DNA from: JAEXOD01 sp964652025
Lineage (GTDB): Bacteria > Bacteroidota > Ignavibacteria > Ignavibacteriales > Melioribacteraceae
Length of the DNA stretch: 64,000 nucleotides
Assembly (NCBI GenBank): GCA_964652025.1
Contig: CAZYZX010000001.1
Coordinates: 124,001 to 188,000, forward strand
Reading direction: 5' to 3'
Part shown: positions 45,672 to 54,430 of the stretch, piece by piece
How the letters are laid out: every line of letters begins with the position of its first letter
Position numbering within the stretch: the first letter of the stretch is position 1
The notes under the pieces: model-generated
Databases searched by the model: none
What the model was told of the DNA's origin: nothing
What the model saw: the letters and a program-made list of their open reading frames with translations, nothing else
Made by a program: the position numbers and the translations under genes

Positions 45672-47630
45672 ATGACTGAGAATAACAAAGTAGAATTTAC
45701 GCCTTATATTTCAGCTCATTCATTTATTCCAGAGTTTACTCCAAAAGCAATAATATTAGGAGCAATATTTGGAATAATATTTGGTGCTGCAACAGTTTAT
45801 TTAGGCTTAAAAGTAGGATTAACAGTTAGTGCGAGTATTCCCATAGCTGTATTAGCAATATCAGTTTTTAAGAAAATTGGAAAAGCCACTATATTAGAAA
45901 ATAATATAGTTCAAACAATAGGATCTGCAGGAGAGTCTGTAGCAAGTGGTGTTGTATTTACTATACCCGCTTTATTATTTTTACCCGGTGGAGAAAATTA
46001 CTTTAAATATTTCCAAATATTTGTTTTAGCATTGGCAGGAGGTATTTTAGGTGTTCTATTTATGATACCATTAAGAAGGTCTTTAATTGTAAAGGAGCAC
46101 GGTAATTTACCATTTCCAGAAGGTACCGCTTGCGCAGATGTTTTGGTTGCTGGTGAAAAAGGTGGAGAGCTTGCTAAAAAAGTGTATTATGGATTAGGGA
46201 TAGCTTTTGTTTATAAAGCATTAATGTCTATTGTTGGATTATGGAAAGATGTTCCACAGCACGTTTTTTCTAGAAAATCTGCATTACCAAATGCTACAAT
46301 AAATGGAGAAATAACACCTGAATTATTAGGTGTTGGTTATATAATTGGTCCAAAGATAGCGGGAATAATGGTTGCTGGTGGCGTGTTATCGTGGATTGTG
46401 TTAATCCCTTTAATAACTTTATTAGGTGACAATTTAACCACTGTTTTTGCTCCTGGTACTAAATTAATTTCTGAGATGACACCACGTGAAATATGGAGCA
46501 ATTATATTAGATATATTGGAGCAGGAGCAGTTACTTTTGGCGGTATAATTACATTAATTAAATCATTTCCAACAATTATAAGTGCATTCAAAGATTCGTT
46601 TAATGACCTTAAAAGTAATAGAACTGGGAGCATGTCATTAAAAAGCAGAACAGAAAAAGATATACCGTTACTTTTTGTATTAGTTGGAAGCGTTGTACTT
46701 GTTATTTTTATGGCAATTATTCCAAATATTCCAACTAATTTATTATCTGCAATTATGATAGTAGTTTTTGGATTTTTCTTTGTAACAGTGTCATCAAGAA
46801 TTGTAGGTTTAATAGGGTCATCGTCAAATCCAATTTCTGGAATGACAATAGCTACTTTGATGGCAACTTCTTTAATATTTGTTGGATTGGGTTGGACAGG
46901 AGATGTTTATCAACCAATAGCTTTAGTAGTAGGGTCAATAGTATGTATTGCCTCTGCTAATGCGGGAGCAACTTCTCAAGATTTAAAGACAGGTTATTTA
47001 GTGGGAGCAACACCAATTAAGCAACAATTTGGTTTAATTATAGGTGTTGTAGCTTCGTCGTTTGTAATAGGATTAACTTTATTATTATTAAACAATATTT
47101 TAGGTATTGGTCAAGTTACACCGGAGCATCCAAATCCATTGCCCGCGCCTCAAGCCACTTTAATGGCAACTGTTATAAAAGGATTATTAAGCCAAAATTT
47201 ACCATGGGGATTAGTATTAGTTGGAATGGGTATAGCAGCAGTTATGGAATTAGCCGGAGTAAGATCGTTACCATTTGCTGTTGGAGCATATTTGCCACTT
47301 TCAACTAGTACCCCAATATTTGTTGGTGGTTTAGTTAAATTTATTGTAGATAAAATAAAAAATTCTAAAGAAGATGAATCTGATATTGGACCAGGAGCAT
47401 TGTTTAGTTCTGGTTTAATTGCTGGTGGTTCTTTAACAGGTATTTTAATAGCTATTTTAATTGGTACACCATTTGGAGTAGATGCAAGTGGAAAAGAAAG
47501 AAGCTTAGCAGATTTATTAAATACTGGAATTGCTGAACATATTGGAGCTTTTGGAGATTTAATAGCTTTACTTATGTTTTTAGTTTTAGCTTTTATATTG
47601 GCTAAATTTGCTCTTTCTAAAGAAAATTGA
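45672..47630 (+). CDS. OPT-family oligopeptide transporter
   Basis: The 652-residue inner-membrane protein has about 15 hydrophobic segments. The bacterial OPT motif near the start (IFGAATVYLGLKVGLTVSASIP), FPEGTACADVL, and NAGATSQDLKTGYLVGATP are characteristic of the family, whose members import peptides or metal chelates with protons. GGAGAG precedes the ATG. A strong terminator follows, closing the long cluster that begins at purC. Confidence 0.93.
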   Translation: MTENNKVEFTPYISAHSFIPEFTPKAIILGAIFGIIFGAATVYLGLKVGLTVSASIPIAVLAISVFKKIGKATILENNIVQTIGSAGESVASGVVFTIPALLFLPGGENYFKYFQIFVLALAGGILGVLFMIPLRRSLIVKEHGNLPFPEGTACADVLVAGEKGGELAKKVYYGLGIAFVYKALMSIVGLWKDVPQHVFSRKSALPNATINGEITPELLGVGYIIGPKIAGIMVAGGVLSWIVLIPLITLLGDNLTTVFAPGTKLISEMTPREIWSNYIRYIGAGAVTFGGIITLIKSFPTIISAFKDSFNDLKSNRTGSMSLKSRTEKDIPLLFVLVGSVVLVIFMAIIPNIPTNLLSAIMIVVFGFFFVTVSSRIVGLIGSSSNPISGMTIATLMATSLIFVGLGWTGDVYQPIALVVGSIVCIASANAGATSQDLKTGYLVGATPIKQQFGLIIGVVASSFVIGLTLLLLNNILGIGQVTPEHPNPLPAPQATLMATVIKGLLSQNLPWGLVLVGMGIAAVMELAGVRSLPFAVGAYLPLSTSTPIFVGGLVKFIVDKIKNSKEDESDIGPGALFSSGLIAGGSLTGILIAILIGTPFGVDASGKERSLADLLNTGIAEHIGAFGDLIALLMFLVLAFILAKFALSKEN

Positions 47631-47640
47631 TATTTTTATT

Positions 47641-47670
47641 AGCCGAAATTAAAAAAATTTCGGCTTTTTT
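47641..47670 (+). terminator. Intrinsic terminator after the OPT transporter gene
   Basis: AGCCGAAATT (47641-47650) pairs perfectly with AATTTCGGCT (47656-47665) across an A5 loop, followed by T6. Confidence 0.9.
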
Positions 47671-47690
47671 AATCCTATTCAGAGATTATT

Positions 47691-48947
47691 ATGTATAAAA
47701 CAGTTCCTTATGAAAAATCTATGCCTACCGAATTATATCGGTGGCTACTACTTGTTTTTGTAAGTTTAGCAATGTTTGGTAACTATTATGTTTATGATAG
47801 TATTAGCCCACTAGCAGACTTACTATCTAAACAGCTTAAATTTTCAGATTCAGATATAGGCTTGCTTAATGCAATTTATAGTTTTCCAAATATTGTAATG
47901 GTTTTATTGGGAGGAATTATAATAGATAGATTAGGCACCAAGATTTCTACATTTATTTTTGCCTTTTTCTGTATGGTTGGTGCTATTGTAACTGTATCAT
48001 CATCCTCTTTAACTATTATGGCATTAGGGCGTTTAATTTTTGGATTAGGAGCAGAATCATTAATTGTTGCAGTAACCACTGTAATAGGAAGGTGGTTTAA
48101 AGGTAAGCAATTATCATTTGCATTTGGAATTAATTTAACAATAGCTCGTTTAGGTTCATTTGCAGCACTTAACTCTCCAACTTGGGCAAAGCCACTTTAT
48201 ACAGATTGGCATTTACCTTTGTTAATTTCTGTTGCAGCTGGCGTTATTTCTGTAGTTGCTGTAATAATTTATTGGATTATGGAAAGCTATGCTGAAAAAA
48301 ACTTTGTTTTAGCAGAAGTACCCGAACAAGATAAATTTATTTTTAGGGAATTATTTACTTTCTCTAAATCATTTTGGTTTGTTGTGTTGTTGTGTGTAAC
48401 ATTTTATTCTGCAATATTTCCATTTCAAACATTTGCAGTAAAATTTTTTATGGAAAAGCATGGGGTTACTAGGGAGTTTGGTGGATTTTTAAGTAGCTTA
48501 CTAACTCTTTCTGCTATGGTATTAACTCCTTTATTTGGTTTATTAAGCGATTATATAGGTAAAAGGTCACTGTTAATGATGATAGGTTCTGTTATACTTA
48601 TCCCAGTATATTTATTGATGACTTATACCAAAATATCACTTTTTATACCAATGGCTTTAATGGGGTTAGCATTTTCTTTAGTTCCTGCTGTAATGTGGCC
48701 CACAGTAACGTTAATTGTTCCAGCAAATAAATTAGGAACAGCTTATGGTTTGATGACAATGATACAAAATATTGGTTTATTTGGATTTAATTACTTAATT
48801 GGAACCGTAAATGATGCAACGGGTGGTTACGACGCTGGTATGTGGATTTTTTCTACATTAGGATTTTTTGGCTTAGTTTTTGCTTATTTATTAAAGAAAA
48901 GCGCTGAAAGAGATTCATCTAATTTAGATATGGGAATTGAAAGATAA
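47691..48947 (+). CDS. MFS transporter
   Basis: The 418-residue protein has 12 predicted membrane helices. The MFS loop 2-3 motif reads GGIIIDRLGTKIST, and the equivalent in the second half is GLLSDYIGKRSLL. The duplicated-half layout and length are standard. It resembles the organic anion/sugar phosphate-type MFS proteins (AFGINLTIARLGSF), but the substrate cannot be assigned. AGAG lies a little before the ATG. The PqqD-like gene starts 1 base after its stop. Confidence 0.88.
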   Translation: MYKTVPYEKSMPTELYRWLLLVFVSLAMFGNYYVYDSISPLADLLSKQLKFSDSDIGLLNAIYSFPNIVMVLLGGIIIDRLGTKISTFIFAFFCMVGAIVTVSSSSLTIMALGRLIFGLGAESLIVAVTTVIGRWFKGKQLSFAFGINLTIARLGSFAALNSPTWAKPLYTDWHLPLLISVAAGVISVVAVIIYWIMESYAEKNFVLAEVPEQDKFIFRELFTFSKSFWFVVLLCVTFYSAIFPFQTFAVKFFMEKHGVTREFGGFLSSLLTLSAMVLTPLFGLLSDYIGKRSLLMMIGSVILIPVYLLMTYTKISLFIPMALMGLAFSLVPAVMWPTVTLIVPANKLGTAYGLMTMIQNIGLFGFNYLIGTVNDATGGYDAGMWIFSTLGFFGLVFAYLLKKSAERDSSNLDMGIER

Positions 48948-48948
48948 A

Positions 48949-49287
48949 ATGGATAATTATTTAAATTTATACCCTTTACGATTGTGCGAATATGAAGAAG
49001 ATAAAGGTTTAGTTGTAGTTAATTATTATGAACAAAATCCTTCTTTTATAGAGAGAATATTCTTTAAAAAATATCTAAAAATGCCCTTTAAAATAGATTT
49101 AGATGAAATTGGTTCTTTTATTTATCCATTATGTGATGGTAAACGAACTATAAACGAGATTATAGAAGAAAGTAAATTAAAATTTGGAGAAAAAATAGAG
49201 CCTGCAGAAGATAGGGTATTAAAATTTATGAAGCAGTTACACTCAAAAAAATTAATTGAATTATATAAAAAAATTGAAAAAAAATAA
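48949..49287 (+). CDS. PqqD-like winged-helix protein
   Basis: ATG 48949 is chosen over an in-frame TTG at 48937, which lies inside the MFS gene. The 112-residue product has the PqqD pattern in its second half: a strand KIDLDEIGSFIYPLCDGKRT, then helices INEIIEESKLKFG and VLKFMKQLHSKKLIEL. PqqD domains bind peptide leaders in RiPP pathways, but stand-alone members without any maturase are common in Bacteroidota. No radical-SAM or precursor peptide gene is nearby. The next gene starts 1 base after the stop. Confidence 0.7.
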   Translation: MDNYLNLYPLRLCEYEEDKGLVVVNYYEQNPSFIERIFFKKYLKMPFKIDLDEIGSFIYPLCDGKRTINEIIEESKLKFGEKIEPAEDRVLKFMKQLHSKKLIELYKKIEKK

Positions 49288-49288
49288 G

Positions 49289-49987
49289 ATGAAAAAATTT
49301 TTAACTTTTATAATTATTATTGTAATTAGTTCAAATGTAAAGAGCCAAACATGTGGATTTGGTTGCTTAGGTATTAGTGGGGCTTATATTGGCTATTCAT
49401 ACCAAAAAATTAATCTAACGGACTATAACAATAATATGAATTATGAAGGGAAAAAATTTAATAATTTTAAGGGTGTACGCTTTGGCTCAAATTTATTTCG
49501 TGCAAAGTTTAATGGTTACTTTTTAAGTGTTAAAGGATATTATCAAAATTTGACTGAGGAAATTAAATATTCTGGTATTTCTTCAGCTCCCGAGTATTTT
49601 ACTGCGGAAAATAAATTAGCAATTAGTGGTTTTGGGGCTGGAATTGACTTCGGAATTCCTGTTTTGAAATATTTGGATTTAAAGATTGCTGAGATTGGAA
49701 TTAATTTTTATAATGCTACTTTAACTGAAAAGTATACTACGTCAGTTATAAATATAGAAAATAAGTTTTCGAATACGGGAACAGATATTGGGTACTATAT
49801 TGGCACGGGCTTTATATTAAATGTAATAAAAAATTATGCTAGTATAGAAGGAAGTATATATTATTCTTATTTAAAGATATCAAAAATGGTTACGGACGAT
49901 GGAGTGAAGTTGTGGGAAAAGGATGAATTTATAAATAGTGGAAACTTTGGCTACACAATACAATTTAATTTAGGAATACCATTTTAG
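49289..49987 (+). CDS. Small outer-membrane beta-barrel protein
   Basis: The start is set at ATG 49289, which gives a clean signal peptide (FLTFIIIIVISSNVKSQ, residues 1-20). The 232-residue product has alternating strands with aromatic girdles (GGxG-type turns, YIGYSYQ, YYIGTGF, IEGSIYYSY) and ends GYTIQFNLGIPF, so a terminal Phe is present as in BAM-assembled 8-strand barrels. Two Cys occur just after the signal peptide (TCGFGC). No named family is recognised. Confidence 0.65.
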   Translation: MKKFLTFIIIIVISSNVKSQTCGFGCLGISGAYIGYSYQKINLTDYNNNMNYEGKKFNNFKGVRFGSNLFRAKFNGYFLSVKGYYQNLTEEIKYSGISSAPEYFTAENKLAISGFGAGIDFGIPVLKYLDLKIAEIGINFYNATLTEKYTTSVINIENKFSNTGTDIGYYIGTGFILNVIKNYASIEGSIYYSYLKISKMVTDDGVKLWEKDEFINSGNFGYTIQFNLGIPF

Positions 49988-49995
49988 GGGGAAAC

Positions 49996-50958
49996 ATGAA
50001 TAATAATTTACGAAAATCTTGTTTGATTGCAATAAATGATTGCATGGGACTTAAAAGAAAAGAAAAATTATTAATAATATCTGACGAAAACAAAAGAGAA
50101 ATAGGATTAGAACTATTTGATGCTGCCTTAGACCAAGGGAATGAAGCAATTTATGTTGAAATTCGGTCTAGGGAGATGCATGGAGAAGAGCCACCAGCGG
50201 AAATTGCAGATTTAATGAAAAAATTTGATGTAGTGTTATGTCCTACTACAAAATCTTTAACACACACACAAGCAAGAAGAGAAGCTTCTGAGTTAGGTGT
50301 AAGGATAGCAACATTTCCTGGAATAACAAAAGAGATTATGATTAGAGGATTAAGTGCTGATTATAATGTGATTTATGATTTAACAATGAAGCTTAAAAAG
50401 ATGTTAGATAAAACAAAAATAATTAAAGTTACATCAAAAAATGGGACTGATATTACATTAGATGTTGCTGAAAGAAAAGGTTATGCTAGCCACGGATTAT
50501 TCCACAAAAAAGGGGAAAGTGGTAATTTACCTACAGGCGAAGCTTTTATTGCACCAATGGAAGGTAAATCTAATGGGGTTTTTGTTGTGGATGGTAGTAT
50601 GGCTGGTATAGGTGTTATAGAAGATAAGCCTATTAAAATTGTGGTAGAAAATGGATATGCAACAGAAATAACAGGAGGAAAAGAAGCAATAGCTCTTTTA
50701 ACAATATTAAAAAAATATGATAATAGGGCAAGAAATATTGCTGAATTTGGTATTGGTACAAACCATAGTGCTAAATTAAGTGGTAATTTGCTAGAAGATG
50801 AAAAAGTTTTAGGTACTGTACATATTGCAATAGGCGATAATAAAAGCATGGGTGGCAACGTACACATTCCTTTACATTTAGATGGTGTTATTAAAAAGCC
50901 TACAGTTTATTTTGATGATAAGCTAATTATGAAAGATGGGAAATTGTTGATTGAATAG
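49996..50958 (+). CDS. M29-like aminopeptidase
   Basis: The 320-residue protein ends with the conserved M29 (AmpS/aminopeptidase T) block: AEFGIGTNHSAK, then GTVHIAIGDN and GGNVHIPLHLDGVIKKPTV, which carry the metal-binding Glu, His and Asp residues. LPTGEAFIAPMEG supplies the other Glu. The usual M29 enzymes are ~400 residues, so this is a shorter form. GGGGG precedes the ATG. It would release N-terminal residues from peptides in the cytoplasm, which fits with the OPT peptide importer nearby. Confidence 0.85.
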   Translation: MNNNLRKSCLIAINDCMGLKRKEKLLIISDENKREIGLELFDAALDQGNEAIYVEIRSREMHGEEPPAEIADLMKKFDVVLCPTTKSLTHTQARREASELGVRIATFPGITKEIMIRGLSADYNVIYDLTMKLKKMLDKTKIIKVTSKNGTDITLDVAERKGYASHGLFHKKGESGNLPTGEAFIAPMEGKSNGVFVVDGSMAGIGVIEDKPIKIVVENGYATEITGGKEAIALLTILKKYDNRARNIAEFGIGTNHSAKLSGNLLEDEKVLGTVHIAIGDNKSMGGNVHIPLHLDGVIKKPTVYFDDKLIMKDGKLLIE

Positions 50959-50995
50959 TGTATCAAAATAATTCAATAATCTTATTTTGATACAC
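50958..50995 (+). terminator. Perfect 14-base inverted repeat after the M29 gene
   Basis: GTGTATCAAAATAA (50958-50971) pairs with TTATTTTGATACAC (50982-50995) around a 10-base loop; the left arm begins in the stop codon. There is no T run directly after it, so it may be an mRNA-protecting hairpin and not a true intrinsic terminator. Confidence 0.5.
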
Positions 50996-51306
50996 CAATT
51001 TCATAATTTTATTTTAGTCGTTTACCAATAATTTGCTTAATAATTATTTGGTTCAAGGAAAGTTTTTATTTTTTTGAGGTGAATAAAAATTTAAATCCTT
51101 ATATTATTTAATGGATTTAAGTTGTTTATTATTAATTATATCTGGTTTTTACTTAATAGTTTTTTTAACTAAAATATTATAAAATAATTACCTTAGTTAA
51201 ATTATTATTATTTTTTTTCTTAATAAATTAAAATTAATTATATTTTATTATTATTAATGGTATAATAAATGCATTATTTATAAAAATAAATAAATTTGAG
51301 GACAAA
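50996..51306. other. Intergenic region, AT-rich, no gene seen
   Basis: This stretch is the longest gap in the window. I find no ORF, tRNA or clear promoter. A 9-base inverted repeat (TTTAACTAA at 51164-51172 and TTAGTTAAA at 51193-51201, 20-base loop) is the only structure. A TAAATTTG at 51291-51298 resembles a -7 element but overlaps the Shine-Dalgarno of the next gene, so it is probably chance. The region should hold the promoter of the 51.3 kb gene. Confidence 0.5.
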
Positions 51307-54300
51307 ATGAGACAGTTAATAATTATTTGTGCATTATTTACAAGCCTACTATATGCACAAACAGTTAATTACAAGACGCTTGGTACATGGCAAACAAATG
51401 GTGTACCAAATTATTTAGAACCTGTTAATGATGTAATAGATGCAACCTTACTTTCCAGGATAGAAGCTTCTTTACCGGAGCGCCAAAACGTTCTTAATCA
51501 TCATCCGCACTATCTAAGCAATACCACACAAACAAATGTGTATTTAACAGAAGAGTGTGATGTTTATGTAACATTTGTTACCGAAGGTGCTGGATATAAA
51601 AACGTATTAGGATTTTATACCTATCAACAGGGAAATCCACCGACAACAATTAACGATATATCAGAAACTATGACAGTTATTTTCCCAAATGCATCTTTAT
51701 TAGGTAGTGGTGGAGGTCTTAGACCTGGTAATAAGGTTAAGATAGGAAGATTCCGTGCTAACACTGTAATAGGTTGGTTTGTTTTATCAAATGGATTTGT
51801 AAATGGGAGTGTAACACCGGGTAATTGGACTTTATTTTCGGACCTTAACTTAAATCAAGTTTCAAATCCGAATAAAAGACAGCACAATGTTTTATTACAA
51901 GATCCTGTAACCGGAAAATTAATTTTAGGCTTTGAAGATATTAGAAGAGATAATGGTGGTTCTGATAACGATTTTAATGATGTTTTATTTAGTGTATCAG
52001 CTAATCCAGTTCAAGCAATAAGCAATGTTGATGTGCCGGTAATGGAAGACCCAAATCAAACAAATATTGCTGATTTACAAGTTGTTAAAACTGTTAACAA
52101 TAACAGTCCATTAAACGGAGATGTTATTACATTTACATTAACGGCAAAAAATAACGGACCATCTTCATCTTCTTTAGTTACTGTAACAGATAAATTACCG
52201 CAAGGGTTAGTATATCAATCTCACAATGCTTCTAAAGGTAGCTATACTGCCAGCAATGGCAAATGGGAAATACCATCTTTAGCTGTTGGAGAAACAGCAA
52301 CATTAACAATTGCATGCTTAGTAGATAGATTTTCTACCACTTATAACTTAGGAATAGCTAGTGACTTTAACGTATTTTGTTTTAATGATATGAATCAACC
52401 TTCTAGTGATACCGAAGGAAAAGTTGCCGTTGGTAATAATGCGTATTTAGCACAGTATAGTGTTGGTTATGTATTGGATACACTAAATGGTATACAAGAT
52501 GTTTTAATTGTTGGTAATGATTTAATTTTTGAAAGTGGTGCTGTTTATAATGGTAATGCAGTTTATGGTAATTTAACTAATTTACCAGTACCAATAGTAA
52601 GTATTAATCATGGTACCTTAAGGAAAGATAGTGTATTAAATTTTTCTGCTGCTCAAGTTGAGCTTAAAGCATTATCTAATATGTTAAAAGATTATTCAAT
52701 TAATGGAACTACTGTTTTATCTAATAGTGATTTAATTTTAACGGGTACAAATCCAGCGTTTAATTCATTTTTAGTTACTAAAGACCAAATAAATGCCTCC
52801 ACTAACTTTATAATTAATGCACCAAATGGAAGTGTGGTTTTAGTTAATATTAGTGGCGATGGAATTAACCTTAAAGGTGGTCACGTTGTTTATGGTACTG
52901 CTAAAAATAATGTTTTATATAATTTTTATGAAGCTGTAAATTTAACAATTAGCAATATCGATATTCAAGGATCGGTTTTAGCTCCTTACGCAGATTTAGA
53001 ATTTCCAACAGGATTAATTAGTGGTCAAGTTGTTGCAAAAAATATAAGTGGTACAGGTCAATTCAATTGGGAAAAGTTTTTAGGTAATATACCAATTGAT
53101 ACTAAGATATATAATATTGCTCAAATTTCGTCATCCGTTACATTAGATCCAACAAGTAATAATAATAGTAGTGTTTTATTAGTAAATATTACTGGTTCAC
53201 CAAGTCCAAATCCACCAAATGCAACAGTTCAATGGACTTTATTAAATACCTTCCCTCAAAACGAGATGGTATGGACGATGACAGAAGGGAATGGTTACGT
53301 TTATGTGGGTACTTTTGGTGGAAAAATTTATAAAGCACCAGTTAATAACTTAGGAAATTGGCAGTTAATTAATACATCTATGAATGTTGGATATATTTGG
53401 TCTTTACAATATCTTAATGGAGCTATTTATGCAGGTACAGAAGCTGGTTTGTATATGTCTGCTGATGAAGGTAATACATGGATTAGTTTAGGTTTGAATA
53501 ATTATGATGTAAGAGCTGTTGTAACTACAAACAATAATAAAGAAAATACCAAAATATATGCTGGAACTTGGGGAAGTGGTGTTTTTGTAAGTACAGATTT
53601 AGGACAAACTTGGACAAGCAATAATGATGGGTTATCTGAATTAGCAGTACAAAGTTTAGCTAAAGGATTAAATGGAGAACTTTATGCTGGTACATTTGGT
53701 GGTGGTGTAGCAGTAAATTATGGTAATGGTTGGCAAAAAATGAACTTAGCTTCTAGATATATATGGACAGTTGCCGTTGATAAATACGGAGCAGTTTATG
53801 CGGGTACTTATGGAGAAGGCTTGTTTAAGAAAATTGATAATCAATGGGTTAAATTTGATAATGGGATAACCTCGCAGCATATTTATTCTATATCATTTGA
53901 TACAACAAATATTGCATATGTTGCAACTTGGAATTCTGGTGTATTTGCATTAACAAATACCGAAAGTATGTGGCAAAATATTGGAATGCAAGGAATGGGT
54001 GCAGGTTCGGTTATTGTTGAAAAACAGACAAACCAAATTTTAGTTGGTGCTGCAAATGGCACAATTTATAATAGACCTGCTGTTTTAGTTGGTGTTAATA
54101 ATGAAATTAGCAACTTAAGAACATTTGCCTTAGAACAAAATTATCCAAACCCATTTAATCCATCTACTAACATTAAGTTTTATATTCCAAACTCCACTAA
54201 TGTTAGATTAGAAATTTTTGATATACTTGGTAAAAAAGTTGCTACTTTAGTTGATAATTATTTACAATCTGGAGAGTACAACATAAACTTTAATGCAGCT

Positions 54301-54381
54301 GGATTAAGTAGTGGTATTTATTTCTATCAAATAGTAACAGATTTTAATAAGGCTGTTAAAAAGATGATTTTAGTTAAATAA
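51307..54381 (+). CDS. T9SS-secreted mosaic protein (DUF4114, DUF11, choice-of-anchor A, propeller)
   Basis: This is a 1024-residue protein with signal peptide (ends LLYAQ, residue 18). Domains in order are as follows. DUF4114 (about 90-235) ends with EDIRRDNGGSDNDFNDVLF, a calcium-like acidic loop. DUF11 (about 252-340) carries ADLQVVKTVNNNSP and VTVTDKLPQGLVY. A choice-of-anchor-A domain (about 345-600) carries GIASDFNVFCFND, EGKVAVGNNAYL and LTISNIDIQGSVLAP. A WD-like/BNR propeller (about 645-925) has repeated YAGTxGxGVF blades. A T9SS sorting domain (about 940-1024, NYPNPFNPSTNIKF to KKMILVK) closes the protein. GAGGA precedes the ATG. It is a surface or extracellular protein; ligand unknown. 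Confidence 0.85.
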   Translation: MRQLIIICALFTSLLYAQTVNYKTLGTWQTNGVPNYLEPVNDVIDATLLSRIEASLPERQNVLNHHPHYLSNTTQTNVYLTEECDVYVTFVTEGAGYKNVLGFYTYQQGNPPTTINDISETMTVIFPNASLLGSGGGLRPGNKVKIGRFRANTVIGWFVLSNGFVNGSVTPGNWTLFSDLNLNQVSNPNKRQHNVLLQDPVTGKLILGFEDIRRDNGGSDNDFNDVLFSVSANPVQAISNVDVPVMEDPNQTNIADLQVVKTVNNNSPLNGDVITFTLTAKNNGPSSSSLVTVTDKLPQGLVYQSHNASKGSYTASNGKWEIPSLAVGETATLTIACLVDRFSTTYNLGIASDFNVFCFNDMNQPSSDTEGKVAVGNNAYLAQYSVGYVLDTLNGIQDVLIVGNDLIFESGAVYNGNAVYGNLTNLPVPIVSINHGTLRKDSVLNFSAAQVELKALSNMLKDYSINGTTVLSNSDLILTGTNPAFNSFLVTKDQINASTNFIINAPNGSVVLVNISGDGINLKGGHVVYGTAKNNVLYNFYEAVNLTISNIDIQGSVLAPYADLEFPTGLISGQVVAKNISGTGQFNWEKFLGNIPIDTKIYNIAQISSSVTLDPTSNNNSSVLLVNITGSPSPNPPNATVQWTLLNTFPQNEMVWTMTEGNGYVYVGTFGGKIYKAPVNNLGNWQLINTSMNVGYIWSLQYLNGAIYAGTEAGLYMSADEGNTWISLGLNNYDVRAVVTTNNNKENTKIYAGTWGSGVFVSTDLGQTWTSNNDGLSELAVQSLAKGLNGELYAGTFGGGVAVNYGNGWQKMNLASRYIWTVAVDKYGAVYAGTYGEGLFKKIDNQWVKFDNGITSQHIYSISFDTTNIAYVATWNSGVFALTNTESMWQNIGMQGMGAGSVIVEKQTNQILVGAANGTIYNRPAVLVGVNNEISNLRTFALEQNYPNPFNPSTNIKFYIPNSTNVRLEIFDILGKKVATLVDNYLQSGEYNINFNAAGLSSGIYFYQIVTDFNKAVKKMILVK

Positions 54382-54394
54382 ATGAAATTATTAT

Positions 54395-54427
54395 AAAAAA
54401 GACCCCGTAAATTTACGGGGTTTTTTT
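54395..54427. terminator. Bidirectional terminator between convergent genes
   Basis: ACCCCGTAAATTTACGGGGT (54402-54421) is a perfect palindrome flanked by A6 on the left and T7 on the right, so it can end transcription of the + strand gene before it and the minus strand wecB after it. Confidence 0.9.
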
Positions 54428-54430
54428 ATT

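Noticed and set aside
51079..51111. Possible tiny leader peptide after GAGGTG in the 348-base gap
   Set aside because: It would be about 10 codons with no regulatory feature such as repeated codons or an attenuator; not supported.
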